A stretch of DNA of 64,000 nt from Boesenbergia rotunda (Eukaryota > Streptophyta > Magnoliopsida > Zingiberales > Zingiberaceae), in assembly GCA_024364735.1 (NCBI GenBank), contig JAGFNQ010000966.1, positions 46,535 through 110,534 of the forward strand, written 5' to 3'. Below are positions 45,197-55,661 of this stretch, in pieces (the stretch's first letter is position 1; each line of letters starts with the position of its first letter). A model generated the notes under the pieces. It was given only the letters and a program-made list of their open reading frames with translations. It made no database searches and was not told the origin of the DNA. Made by a program: the position numbers and the translations under genes.

Positions 45197-46102
45197 ATGT
45201 CCATTTTTAAATTCCATATTATCTGTTTCACGTGCAGGGAGAGAGGGCACTACAAAAATCAGTGCCCTACTCGTAAGAATCGTTCGTCACCGGCGGCAAA
45301 GGAGATACCAACGCCAGGAGTCCGGAAAAACAAGGATCACGTGCAATGCTTCAAGTGCGAGAAATACGGACATTACAAAAATAAGTGTCTGACAAAGGTA
45401 CGAAAAATATATGTTCCAAAAACTTTACAAGTTCCTGCACTGCCATGTGATAAAATAGTTAATTTTTCTGATAAAGTAGATTTACTGCATAGTAAAATTA
45501 ACTCTTTGCATGTTAAATTACAAAACGTGAATATGACCAAAATATCAGAAATTAATTGTTTAATTCAGAATATCAATTCAGAAATTAATAAAATTAATTC
45601 TGATAATTTATCTGAAAAATTTAATTCTGATAATTTATCTGATAAAATTAATTCTGGTAATTTTTCTGATAAAATTAATGATGATAACTTTAATTCTGAA
45701 AGAATTAATTCTGATAATCTTTCTGATAAAATTAATTCAGACAAAATTAATCCTAAGGATAATTTGGAATTCAAATTTGAAAATCCTAAGGATAATTCGG
45801 AATTCAAATTTGAAAATCCTAAAGATAATTCCGAATTCGAATTTGAAAATCCTAAGGATAAATCCGAATTCAAATTTGAATATCTTAAGGATAATTCAGA
45901 AATTAATTCTGAAAATCTTAATGATAATCTAGAGATTAATGTTGAAAATATTGAAAATATATCTAAGGATAATTTTGAAGATAATAATTTAATTATAGAT
46001 AATATTAAAGATTATTACAAAACCTTAATTAGTAGCCCAAATTACTCCACCTACTTATTGAAAGACCTAATCTTGAAGAGGATATATAACTATCTAAGAT
46101 AA
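45197..46102 (+). CDS. RT-J Gag remnant: two zinc knuckles and repetitive Asn/Asp/Lys tail
   Basis: An open frame of 301 residues. Two CX2CX4HX4C knuckles (C10-C13-H18-C23 and C51-C54-H59-C64) are followed by KIYVPKTLQVPALPCDK and a tail of repeats like INSDNLSDK and NPKDNSEFKFE (about 130-250). The capsid domain expected before the knuckles is absent: only about 95 bp separate the primer site from this ATG. Knuckles bind RNA in known Gag proteins. The tail has no recognised domain. The frame is uninterrupted and RT-B keeps the same frame, so it may be selected as an RNA-binding protein, or simply be young. The start is the first ATG; the real start could be elsewhere. Confidence 0.72.
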   Translation: MSIFKFHIICFTCRERGHYKNQCPTRKNRSSPAAKEIPTPGVRKNKDHVQCFKCEKYGHYKNKCLTKVRKIYVPKTLQVPALPCDKIVNFSDKVDLLHSKINSLHVKLQNVNMTKISEINCLIQNINSEINKINSDNLSEKFNSDNLSDKINSGNFSDKINDDNFNSERINSDNLSDKINSDKINPKDNLEFKFENPKDNSEFKFENPKDNSEFEFENPKDKSEFKFEYLKDNSEINSENLNDNLEINVENIENISKDNFEDNNLIIDNIKDYYKTLISSPNYSTYLLKDLILKRIYNYLR

Positions 46103-49100
46103 ATGCCATAGTTAATAAAAATTATAAAAATTCAAATAAATCAAAATTATTAGAAAAACTTGAAAAGAAAGATAAAAATGAAGAAAATTTTTTTGAAATA
46201 ATGAAAATGATGAATTTAAACCCACAATTATTAATTAATCATTATAATCTTAATTAAATCTTAATTTAATCCTAATTAAAATCGAATTAAAACTTAATTT
46301 AATCCTAATTAAATTCAAATTAAATCTTAATTTAATCCTAATTAAATTTGTATTAAATCTTAATTTAATCCTAATTAAATTCAAATTAAATCTTAATTTA
46401 ATCCTAATTAAACTCGAATTAAATCTTAATCTAATCCTCGAATTAAATCTTAATCTTAAATTCGAATTAAATCTTAATTTAATCCAAATTAAATTAAATT
46501 CAAATTAAATCCAAATCAAATTAAATTCAAATTCAATCAAATTCAAATTAAATTAAATTAAAATTAAATTCAAATCAAATTAAATTCAAATTCAATCAAA
46601 TACAAATTAAAATTAAATTCAAATTAAAATTAAATTAAATTAAAATTAAATTCAAATTAAAATTAAATTCAAATCAAAATTAACTTCAAATTAAATTAAA
46701 TTCAAGTTAAATCTTAATTAAATCAAATTAAATCATAATTAAATCAAATTAAATCTTATTTAAATCAAAGTAAATCTTATTTAAATTCAAATTAAATATT
46801 AATAAAATTCAAATTAAATTAAATTAAATTCAAATTAAATTAAATTAAATTCAAATTAAATTCAAATTAAATTAAATTCAAATTAAATTAAAATTAAAAA
46901 TAAATGTTAAATTCAACTTAATTCAAATTAAATCTTAATTAATTTGACTTAAATAACTCAAATAAAATTAATTCGAACTTAAAATTAATTCAAGTCAAAT
47001 AAATTTAATTGAATCTAAATCAAAATTAAATTCAACTTAAAGTAATTAAATATCAATTAATTTCTAACTTCAATTAATTCTTAATTAACCTGAATCCAAC
47101 TAAAATCTTAAATAACTTAAACTCAAACTAAAATAAAATTTTACCAAAACTGTAACAATTAAAATTAATAACATTACATATGTCAAAGTGGGTTGACATA
47201 TTCGCAGGTTAACACGACATGTATCAAATCGGGAATTTGATACATCTTTAGAAACGTAAATAAAATACTTTGGACTTGTTTGACTCATGCATAATTGTCA
47301 TGCATCTGCTACTTATTTTTATATGACATGTCATACATATTTAAATTTTATGCATATATTAGAACGGCTATAGGAAAAAGAATAATTGAAACTTGATCAA
47401 CATAGTATTGGGTGGAGGTGAGATGATAGTACGTTAGGGAAACCAATTCTAATAAGGTCAAGTATACTCTACTTGGTCTCTTTAGACTGGTGAAACTAGC
47501 CGAAGCTACCGATCCAAGACTCAAACTAGTTAGACCAGAATTTTTCAAAAAGTAATTTTGAAAATGAAATTTCATTAAAAGGCTTTGTCAAGGAAAGGGT
47601 TGATGATCCAATAAGGCTACGGCCAAAGAAGGCCTAGTGCCTCGCCAAGACCTGGAAGCCCATTTTTGAAATTCAAATTCAAGTTACTTCGTGTCAAATT
47701 CAAATCTAACACAAGCCTCAATTAAATCTTAGAATTAAAAATAAATTAAGAAAAATGATTCAAGCATCTCACAATACACCTATAAGGCAACCATGCTTGT
47801 TGTATTAATACATCTAAAATAGATGAGATGTTAAGGACTAATGAATTTAAAAATATTTTTCAAAATTATTTTTCAAAATTATTAGATTATTTTCATAAAA
47901 ATATATTTTCAAAATAGTGCTTCAACATAATAATGTTTTTATGTAATTCATGCTTGTCTGTTTGATTATATATATTATACATTTTCCAAAAATATATCTT
48001 TTCAAAAATTTGTTTGACTCACTCAATTAGACACAAGCCTCTTAGGACAACACTAAAGTTCCTTAAGGCACTTAGATAGAGTCAAACAGTATCGGGTAAA
48101 GGGGGAGTACTTTTCATTTTTTTTTCAAAAATTTGCACTTTAAAAAATTACTATTATTTGAAAATACTTTTCGAAAATTGAGCTTTAAATCGTTATCACG
48201 TGTGTTTTTCGAAAAAAAAGGGTTTATGTTGTAAAATTTACCTGTCTTGTTTGATTTTGATAAACCCTAAAGACACAGAGGAAAGTCCACTTCATAATAT
48301 ACAAGGACTCTTAGGACGTGTCAGATTTAGGGGGAGTCTAAATCAAACTTCTGAAAAAGCTTCTTTTAAATTATTAGAAAATTTCTTTGATTTGAATCAA
48401 ACCTTAAGACTAGAGGAAGAGTACTTGTGGTCAACAAGCTTCCCAGGACTGGGTCAAGTTTAGGGGGAGGTCAAATTAAAAGAATTTGTGTGACTTATGA
48501 AATTATTTTGAAAATAATGTTTACTTGGATTGGAGAATCTCCAGGACACTTAGGAAATGTCCTTGTAGTCAACAAAGTTTCCCAGGATAGTGTCAGACTG
48601 GAAGATAAACCAAATCAAGTAATATATTAAGTCTTCAAAAGTTCACACATTTTTCAAAATCCACTAGCTTATGTTTTCAAAGGTATTATCACTTTAAAAT
48701 CTTTATATTTTTCAAAATTAACTTACATCCTATTATTCTGTGACTTATGAAATTTCTTATAATATTTACTTGGGTTGAAAAACTTCCAGGACACTTAGGA
48801 AAATATCCTTGTAGTCAACAAGGGTTCCCAGGATAGTGTCTGACTGGAAAATTAACCAAGTGAAGTCAAATATTATATTTTCAAAGGTACTTATATTTTT
48901 CAAAAATTACATAATTTTTGCAATATATTATTCAAAATACAATGCTTTCAAAATTTTGCACTAAGTATTTTCAAAAAGAACCAAAGGTTTTTAATCTTGG
49001 TGCAAGTATTTTTTTTTGATGTATGACAAAGGGGGAGAGGTGTGCTTAAGTTAGAAATTTATTTCCAGGATCAAAAATATATTTTCAAAACTCAGGTCAT

Positions 49101-49181
49101 TTTTTGGTTGATCCCAAGGATAGTTAGCCCCTTTAAACCAATCTAACTTAAGTTATTGTCAAACATAAAAAAGGGGGAGAT
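46103..49181 (+). other. RT-J noncoding interior and polypurine tract
   Basis: Holds the AT-rich array (46230-47110), the shared block (about 47383-47670), four copies of the CTTAGGA...CAACAAG module (48263, 48395, 48532 and 48783 onward) and GGGGGAG motifs at 48101, 48330, 48463 and 49031. The final tract AAAAAAGGGGGAGAT (49167-49181) abuts the LTR. Confidence 0.65.
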
Positions 49182-50863
49182 TGTTGGTGCAAGTTGCATC
49201 AATGATGTTCCTCTTTGAGTGTTTTAATGTTTGACAATACACTTAAGTCAATGATACATTGAACAAACAAAGGGGAGTAAGAGAGAAGTAACCTTAGCTG
49301 AAGAAAAGTCCTAGTTAATCTAGGCATCGAAACCCTAAGTCCCAGCGAATGGCTGCTGGGCACCTAGCGAAGGGTTGCTAGGTATCGAAACCTCAAGACC
49401 TAGCGAAGGGCTACTAGGCACCTAGCGAAGGGATGCTAGGTATCGTAACCTTAAGACCTAGCGAAGGGCTGCTAGGCACCTAGCGAAGGGCTGCTAGGTA
49501 TCGTAACCCTAAGACCTAGCGAAGGGCTGCTAGGCACCTAGTGAAGGACTACTAGGCATAGAAGACCTAACGAAGGGCTGCTAGGCACCTAGCGAAGGAC
49601 TGCTAGGGAATGAAGTCTTGGTCCAAGGAACTGAGCAACTTAGCTGAACGATGACTAAGGACAGGAGTAGAGACGGGTCAGGGTTTGGACGTCTCGAGGT
49701 CCGGAAGTATCAGAAGCTAAGCAAAAGTCCACCCGAAGGGCTGGGTGGCAATCGTCTCCTGAAAGGAGTAGGTGAAGGGCGAGTTCTAGGGGATAGGAAC
49801 TCGTGCCGGTTCAACCTAGGGTTTCGTGCAAATCCGAAGTCCGAACCATGTCCTTAAGGCTAACATAAGATGTATCTATGCTTTGTGTTTGTGTATCTTG
49901 CAGGTATCAAGAACCGGAGACAAAGCAGGTAAACCAGGCAAAAAACCGCTCTTGCAGGCTTTAAGCAGGGCGCCCCCATCATTGGGGGCGCCCCCATCAT
50001 TGGGGGCGCCCCCATGCAACCAGGGCGCCCCCATGCAACCAGGGGGCCCCCAACAGTGGGGGCGCCCCCAGACAGCACTAAAGAAGCAGGAAACGTGAAG
50101 CAGGAAGAACAGGTGTCATCCGGGGCGCCCGGAGCGTCCGGGGCGCCCGGAGCGTCCGGGGCGCCCGGAGCGTTCAGGGCGCCCGGGTTCGAACCTGTTT
50201 TGCTGTTTCGAGTTCAGAACACAGGATAAGCCTTCACAGGGGTGCTCGGAACATCCGGGGCACCCTGGTCAAAGGTCTTATCACCTGCAACGAAGTAGGC
50301 GCAAGGATCAGAGTTGACCGAGTCTTCCGGGGCGCCCCCAGCGTCTGGGGCACCCCCAGGAGGCCTATATAAGGGGCTTCGACCCCTCAGCTTCAGACAC
50401 AAATTCCAAGAATCATTCCGAGCATTTTGACCAACGGCAACGCACTAGAAACGAGGCTCTACGACCGGGAGGCTCCAGGTGGAAGTGCGCGGCACTTTAG
50501 AGGTCCAGATTGGCCGAGCTTCATCCTTGTCTTGTTGGTTTGCATTTTGTTAATTACCGTACTTAATTTTTCTATATTATTGCTTGTAATCTTGCACTGT
50601 AAGTCGGGTTTCTCTGCCTCCGGAAAGTCCGGGAAGGAGACCAATGGTGGACGGGCGTTCCCGTGCATAGGCCTTGGATGTACTGACCTTGGGGGGTCGG
50701 GAACCAAGTAAAAATCCCGCGTGTCCTTTGCTGTGTTTTTCTTCGTTCTATTTATTTTCCGCTGCGCTAACACTCTAAGTCCAGAACGAAAGTTACGAAG
50801 TTTCTGAGAAGTTTTCACGATCGATATTCACCCCCCCCCTCTATCGACGACACCGGTCCTACA
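49182..50863 (+). repeat. RT-J 3' LTR (1682 bp)
   Basis: As the 5' LTR, but with two extra ATCATTGGGGGCGCCCCC units (about 49978-50010) and one GCGTCCGGGGCGCCCCCA unit fewer before the TATA box. Confidence 0.95.
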
Positions 50864-50868
50864 GATAA

Positions 50869-51951
50869 AAGTATAGAATGATCCTGTAAAGTTTCAGAAT
50901 TGAATTCAAAACTATCACAAGCCCTGCCATCAATCTCCTCCAATGCCTCTAAATCAGTAGTAATGGGTGATTCTTGGGGCTCAGTGCAATCCCCTACACC
51001 TATGAAATCATCTGATTGCCCTGATCTTTGGGCTTGTATCTGATTCCATTGATCAACCAATTTTGCAAGGCGTTGTTGTTGTTGTTGTTGTTGAGAAATT
51101 TGCTCTTGTGGCTGTTGAAAATTTTGTTGTTGTTGTTGAAAACTTTGCTGTTGTTGTAGGATTTGTTGACACATCTCCATCATCCTTTGGTGTAGAGCCT
51201 CATCCCAATCAGGATCATCAAAGCCTCCTTGGTTAGTGTGGAACTCTTGTTGTTCTTGAAATGTAACATAAGGCTGCTGAAGACTAAGAGTAGACTGTGC
51301 ATTGTGAAATGGAGACTGTGGGGGCTGATCAAATGGTTGAACAGGCTGATTAAACTGCTAAAAATTTGGTTCACAAGTTGGTGGAGATTGCTGAAAATTG
51401 TAGCCTTGGAAATCCTGGATCTGAGGCTAAAATTGTGGTGGTGAAAACTGAAATTGCGGGGGCTGGAAATTCTGGTTTTGTTGCTGAAAATTTGGCTCGT
51501 ATGGCTGTGAATATTGAAAAGGTTGTTGAAAATTCTGTATAGGTTGAAATTCTTGCTGCCATGGCTGAGGTTGAGGCTGAAATTGATTATTTTCCTGCTG
51601 AAAACTTACAAAAGGCTGCTGGAAATCTTGGTTAAAATGCTGAAATCCTTGGTTTGGTTGATCTTGATGGAAGGGTGGTTGCTGAAAATTCTGATTATTT
51701 AAACACCCTTGCTGAATTCCATGAAAAAGTGATTGATCTTGTTGATAAGGTTGCTGAAAGTTGGGCTGAAATTGCTGAAATTGGGGCTCAAAACCCTGGA
51801 ATTGTGGCTGCCCACTCTAAATTTCTGGCTGGGAATTTGATTGATTTTGCTGAAAATTCTGGAATTATGGTTGAAATTGCTGAAGTGGTTGATTGTAAGG
51901 TTGGTTCTGCTAAAATTGTGGACACAGCTGCTGGTAAGTAGATGAAAACAT
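50869..51951 (-). pseudogene. RT-I Gln-rich Gag-like remnant
   Basis: From a Met at 51951 the minus frame is dominated by Gln, Phe, Pro and Asn (for example FEPQFQQFQPNFQQPYQQ) with about five stops. It ends with IGVGDCTEPQESP and an acidic part before RT-J interrupts it. RT-A has a similar Gln/Pro-rich region between zinc knuckle and protease. Here capsid, knuckle and protease are missing, so the Gln-rich region is fused directly to the GVGDC segment. Function unknown; currently non-coding because of the stops. Confidence 0.65.
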
Positions 51952-52089
51952 TTTGAACTGGCAGTCCTGTCACAAAACAAACAAGAAAAATGGCAGCAAC
52001 CGTATACAAAAAATAAAGCACAATAAAATAGAACCCAATGATATGTCCAAAGGCATACAAGCAAAAATCAAACAAATCAACTAGTTGCT

Positions 52090-52107
52090 TCCCCGGCAAC
52101 GGCGCCA
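52090..52107 (-). other. RT-I primer binding site, tRNA-Asp type
   Basis: Plus strand TCCCCGGCAACGGCGCCA, identical to the RT-A site and again six bases from the LTR. Confidence 0.9.
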
Positions 52108-52113
52108 AAAATT

Positions 52114-54758
52114 TGACGGACCCGATTTAGCTAATTAAAGTTGTCACGAAATGTGTGGATCCGTCAGAATTTAGAATTTATAAAAATGTGCTGGAAACCC
52201 TTTTTGCAATCAAAATATGAAAACGTAGTAAAGGGGCCACAGGTCGTATTTTTCCTCGGGACTAGTTAATGTTGTGTGATTCGAGCTTGTATTTATGTGT
52301 CGTTTAGGAATTTTGGGTTTCAAATAAAATATGGGTTTGGTTTCAAGTTAGAAATGGTAAAGCAAGAATAGAAAAGAAAAGTTGTGTTCAACTTCGGAAT
52401 TTGCCATTCAAAAACATTCAAATGATAAATAAGTAATAACCATTCCATACAAAGTTTTAATTGCTACCAACTGCAGAAGCTGTGAACTGGCATGCAGAAA
52501 CTGACGATTAGAACTTAAATCGAGCAGAATGTTAAACGAGCTGAAATTAAATACTATAGTTCACTAACAATTGTGTTGAACTTTGTACAAATCAGTGCTA
52601 GAATGTACTTGATACAAGAACATCATCTATAACCAAAATGCAGAAATGATAGCTGAAAGTCCAGTAAAAAGACTGATACGCAATTCACCTTGAAAAGCTG
52701 AATACACAAGAGGAAACTAAGACAAGGTTTAAAGATGACAAGCTACAGTCTTAAGTATGTATTTGATTCATACCAGAATTACAACTGATGGCAAGCGAGT
52801 GAATGTAAGGCAACCAAATCAAACGCAGATGTCAGAAGCAATTGAAGGCAGAAACAGAATTTCAGAACTCAACCTGTGTGCAAAAATATCTTGAAGACAG
52901 AAATTAAGTGCAGACTGAAACGTGCAGAAATTCAGTGACAATATGAATGCAGAAATTCCAGATGCAGAGACACGAAGTCAGTAACAATTAATTGATACAC
53001 CAAAACTGATGCTCAAAGATCAGGTTGATCAGTCCAGGAACGTAGCAGAAACTTGGCACAAACAAAACTGTAATGTGGCAGAAATGAAACTGCAGAATTT
53101 CAGAGAATGATGAAAGGAATGCAGCTACGATTTGATTGCAAAATCAAACAAACAAATGGGATTAAAGTGCACAGTCTAATGTCAAACAAGAGGTAGAAGA
53201 TCTAAGTTCACTTGACCCAAACTACAAGAACTGAAACTGAAATTTTTGCAGAACATAAGCTGTACTGATACGCAAGAGAAAAAAAAACAGGTCATAACTG
53301 ATACGCATGAACTAAATTCGGAAATAGACTGAATTCGATTACAATTGTTCACTAACAAACGATAAATCTAATTAACTTGCATAATCTAAGCTGATTAAAG
53401 CAGTAACAATTCAAAAACCAAACTCAACCAATCTGAAATTCAGAAGCAACAAATGGCACGCAGCAAATAACAGAGAAATATACTGAGATTAAAGTCAATC
53501 GATCACTAACTAGTTCACTAAACTATTTAACTTGAAGATTTAAACCTAATTAAGCTAAACAATTCAGAGAAACGAAACTGAGTATTCTAATACAAAGACA
53601 GAAATTAAACCAAGTGCAAAAATAAAATTACAGCTACAAACAATTAAAATTAACCAAGTAAACTAATCCTCAATCACTCCCTAGCTCAAATGCTCCTTGT
53701 TCGTCATGCAAGGGTGAGCCTCGAACCTGCAAGCTCAACAAATCAGTGGAAAATAGCCCTTGCGATTCAAATCCATTCAAACTCTGCTCAAGCTGAAAAA
53801 AGCCATCGAATTCTTCAACCTCGGTGTGGTGGATTGCGCCGATGAATTGGGAATGCTCCGAGCCTTCCAGGGAACCCCTCCAGATAGCTAGGATGAAATG
53901 AAATGGTACACAACAGAGATTGACGAACTCAAGTGACAAAGCTACTGAAACCTCACGAAACTCTATCTTTGGGCAAAATTCAAGCTGGAAACTTCTCAGC
54001 GAGCTCTCCCCACTGACCTAACACTTGTTCTAATGAAGGATTTGAGGGGTTTGCGCCCCTTGGATGAAAAACTACTGAAGAACTCGATGAACAAACGAAG
54101 AAGACGAAGAAACGGCGGAGACGCGACGAGGAAGGAAGGCTGGGTGAAGTTTGATTAAATACTTATCAATGGACGACCCAGATTGATCGGATGAAATCCA
54201 ACAGCTGATCTTGCTCTGATTTGAGCCAAACTTTGAGGATGTTGATCAGGGGTTAGGATCTACCTTGTGGTAGCTCGTATCCTCCAGATGTGCAACGGAT
54301 GGTCCAGATCAACCTAATCTTTGAATGGACGATCTAGAGCCCTCCGAGCTTGATCCAACGGTTGATTGAGCTCTGATTGGAATGAAACCTTCAGATCTTG
54401 ATCAGAGTTCTTGATCAACCCTAACCCTAGCTCAGATTGCTTCAGATGGTCCCGGATGGCTCAGATCTAGTCGCTTTTGAATCGGACGGCCCGGATTAAT
54501 CCGAAACTTGATAACTCGATCCGGGTCCACTTCCGACTCAAGTTTGACCCAGTATGCCCTAGGTCCATGAACCTTTCATGCCTACAAAAATAGATCAAAA
54601 ATTTAGTGGCCAAATAATCCAATTTAATGCAAATTTGCAATTAAGTCCAAAATAAAAGAAAATTCTAAAACCTAGGGCAATTTCACAATTAAGCAATAAA
54701 AATATAGGTCAAACATAGATTTTAGCAATTAAAATAATCAATAAAATACTATTTATCA
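52114..54758 (-). repeat. RT-I 5' LTR (2645 bp)
   Basis: TGACGGACCC to TTTATCA, with one copy of the segment duplicated in the other LTR and the CCTTG...CAAGG pair near 53695-53714. Confidence 0.94.
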
Positions 54759-54763
54759 GTGAC

Positions 54764-55661
54764 CATGGTGGGGAGTTCCAAAACTCTAGCTTCACACAAT
54801 TTTGTGTTGAAAATGGGTACAAGCATGAGTTTTCATGCCCAAGGACTCCTCAACAAAATGGGGTAGTTGAGATGAAAAACCGAGCCCTACAAGAAGCTGC
54901 TAGGACTATGCTTAATGCATAATCTCTTCCTAGCTACTTTTGGGCCGAAGCGGTTAACACCGCCTGCTATATCCAAAACCGGGTGTTGGTACATAGGTTT
55001 TTAGGAAAAACACTCTTTGAACTTTGGAATGGAAGGGTACCCCAAGTCCACTATTTTAGGGTCTTTGGATGTAAAGTTTACATCTTAAACACCAAAGACG
55101 ACCTAAGAAAATTTGAGTCAAAAGTCGATGAAGGAATTCTAGTAGGGTACTCATTGACTAGTAGGGGCTATAGAGTGTACAACAAGAGGACAAAAGTGAT
55201 TGAGGAGTCCTCTAATGTCAAATTTGATGAAACCACTAGTACCTACCCTAGAAAGGCTTCTATTGATAAGGATATAGAAGATGTCCAACCCCTTGTCCAA
55301 AGAATCCAAGACCTACATTTGGAGGGCAATGATCAAGGGTGAGTAAGAAACACACTAGAGGATGAGGAAGAAGGAGTAAATGAACCTACAACCTCTAGGC
55401 CCTTGAGACATCACCATGATCATCCTATTAACCAAATTGTAGGTGATGTCACTCAAGGAGTAAGGACTAGATCATACTTTAGGGACCAAACGAGTCAAAT
55501 AGCTCTAATCTCCCAATTAGAACCCAAGACCATTGATGAAGCATTGGGAGATGTTGATTGGGTTTTAGCTATGCAAGAAGAGCTAAATCAATTTGAGAGG
55601 AGCAAAGTTTGGGAGTTAGTCCCTAGGCCCAATGATTGCACTATTGTAACCACTAGATGGG
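54764..55661 (+). pseudogene. RT-G integrase C-part and start of reverse transcriptase, cut by RT-K
   Basis: It resumes after GTGAC with HGGEFQN, giving the third catalytic residue of integrase, then CPRTPQQNGVVEMKNRALQE, a stop near 54919, and SYFWAEAVNTACYIQNR. The integrase C-terminal region and linker follow, with a stop at 55340. The copia RT opening DVDWVLAMQEELNQFERSK and VWELVPRPN then ends at TTRWV, where RT-K begins (55662). The catalytic YxDD region would be outside the window. Confidence 0.85.

Larger units (their letters stand above)
43447..50863 (+). mobile_element. RT-J: complete gag-only copia element, TSD GATAA
   Basis: LTRs 43447-45088 and 49182-50863, GATAA on both sides (43442-43446, 50864-50868), tRNA-Met primer site and polypurine tract. 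The 4.1-kb interior encodes only a zinc-knuckle Gag fragment. It interrupts the RT-I frame. LTRs differ at roughly 1-2% of sites plus copy number in the GC-rich repeats. It is the complete version of the RT-B family. Confidence 0.95.
36546..54758 (-). mobile_element. RT-I: pol-less gypsy element related to RT-A, TSD GTGAC, carrying RT-J
   Basis: LTRs at 36546-39682 and 52114-54758, GTGAC on both sides (36541-36545, 54759-54763), a tRNA-Asp primer site and a polypurine tract identical to RT-A define it. Without RT-J it is about 10.8 kb. It has no reverse transcriptase or integrase, and unlike RT-A also no recognisable capsid, zinc knuckle or protease. Only the Gln-rich region and the C-terminal repeats remain, with stops. 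Confidence 0.93.
25963..55661 (+). mobile_element. RT-G: SIRE/Maximus-like copia element, split by three insertions
   Basis: Starting with its own 5' LTR, the plus-strand order is primer site, gag, protease, integrase, start of reverse transcriptase. RT-H (28781-35892) and RT-I (36546-54758, itself carrying RT-J) interrupt it. RT-K at 55662 cuts it inside the RT domain, so the 3' half is outside the window. Frames on both sides of RT-H and RT-I join across their 5-bp duplications. Many in-frame stops show it is old. Confidence 0.88.

Noticed and set aside
46230..47110. AT-rich array as a possible centromeric satellite or matrix attachment region
   Set aside because: It lies inside RT-J at the same internal position as in RT-B and RT-H, so it belongs to the element.
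50014..50229. Collagen-like frame with GAPGAS repeats
   Set aside because: It is a translation of the GGGCGCCC array inside the RT-J LTR; copy number differs between the LTRs.
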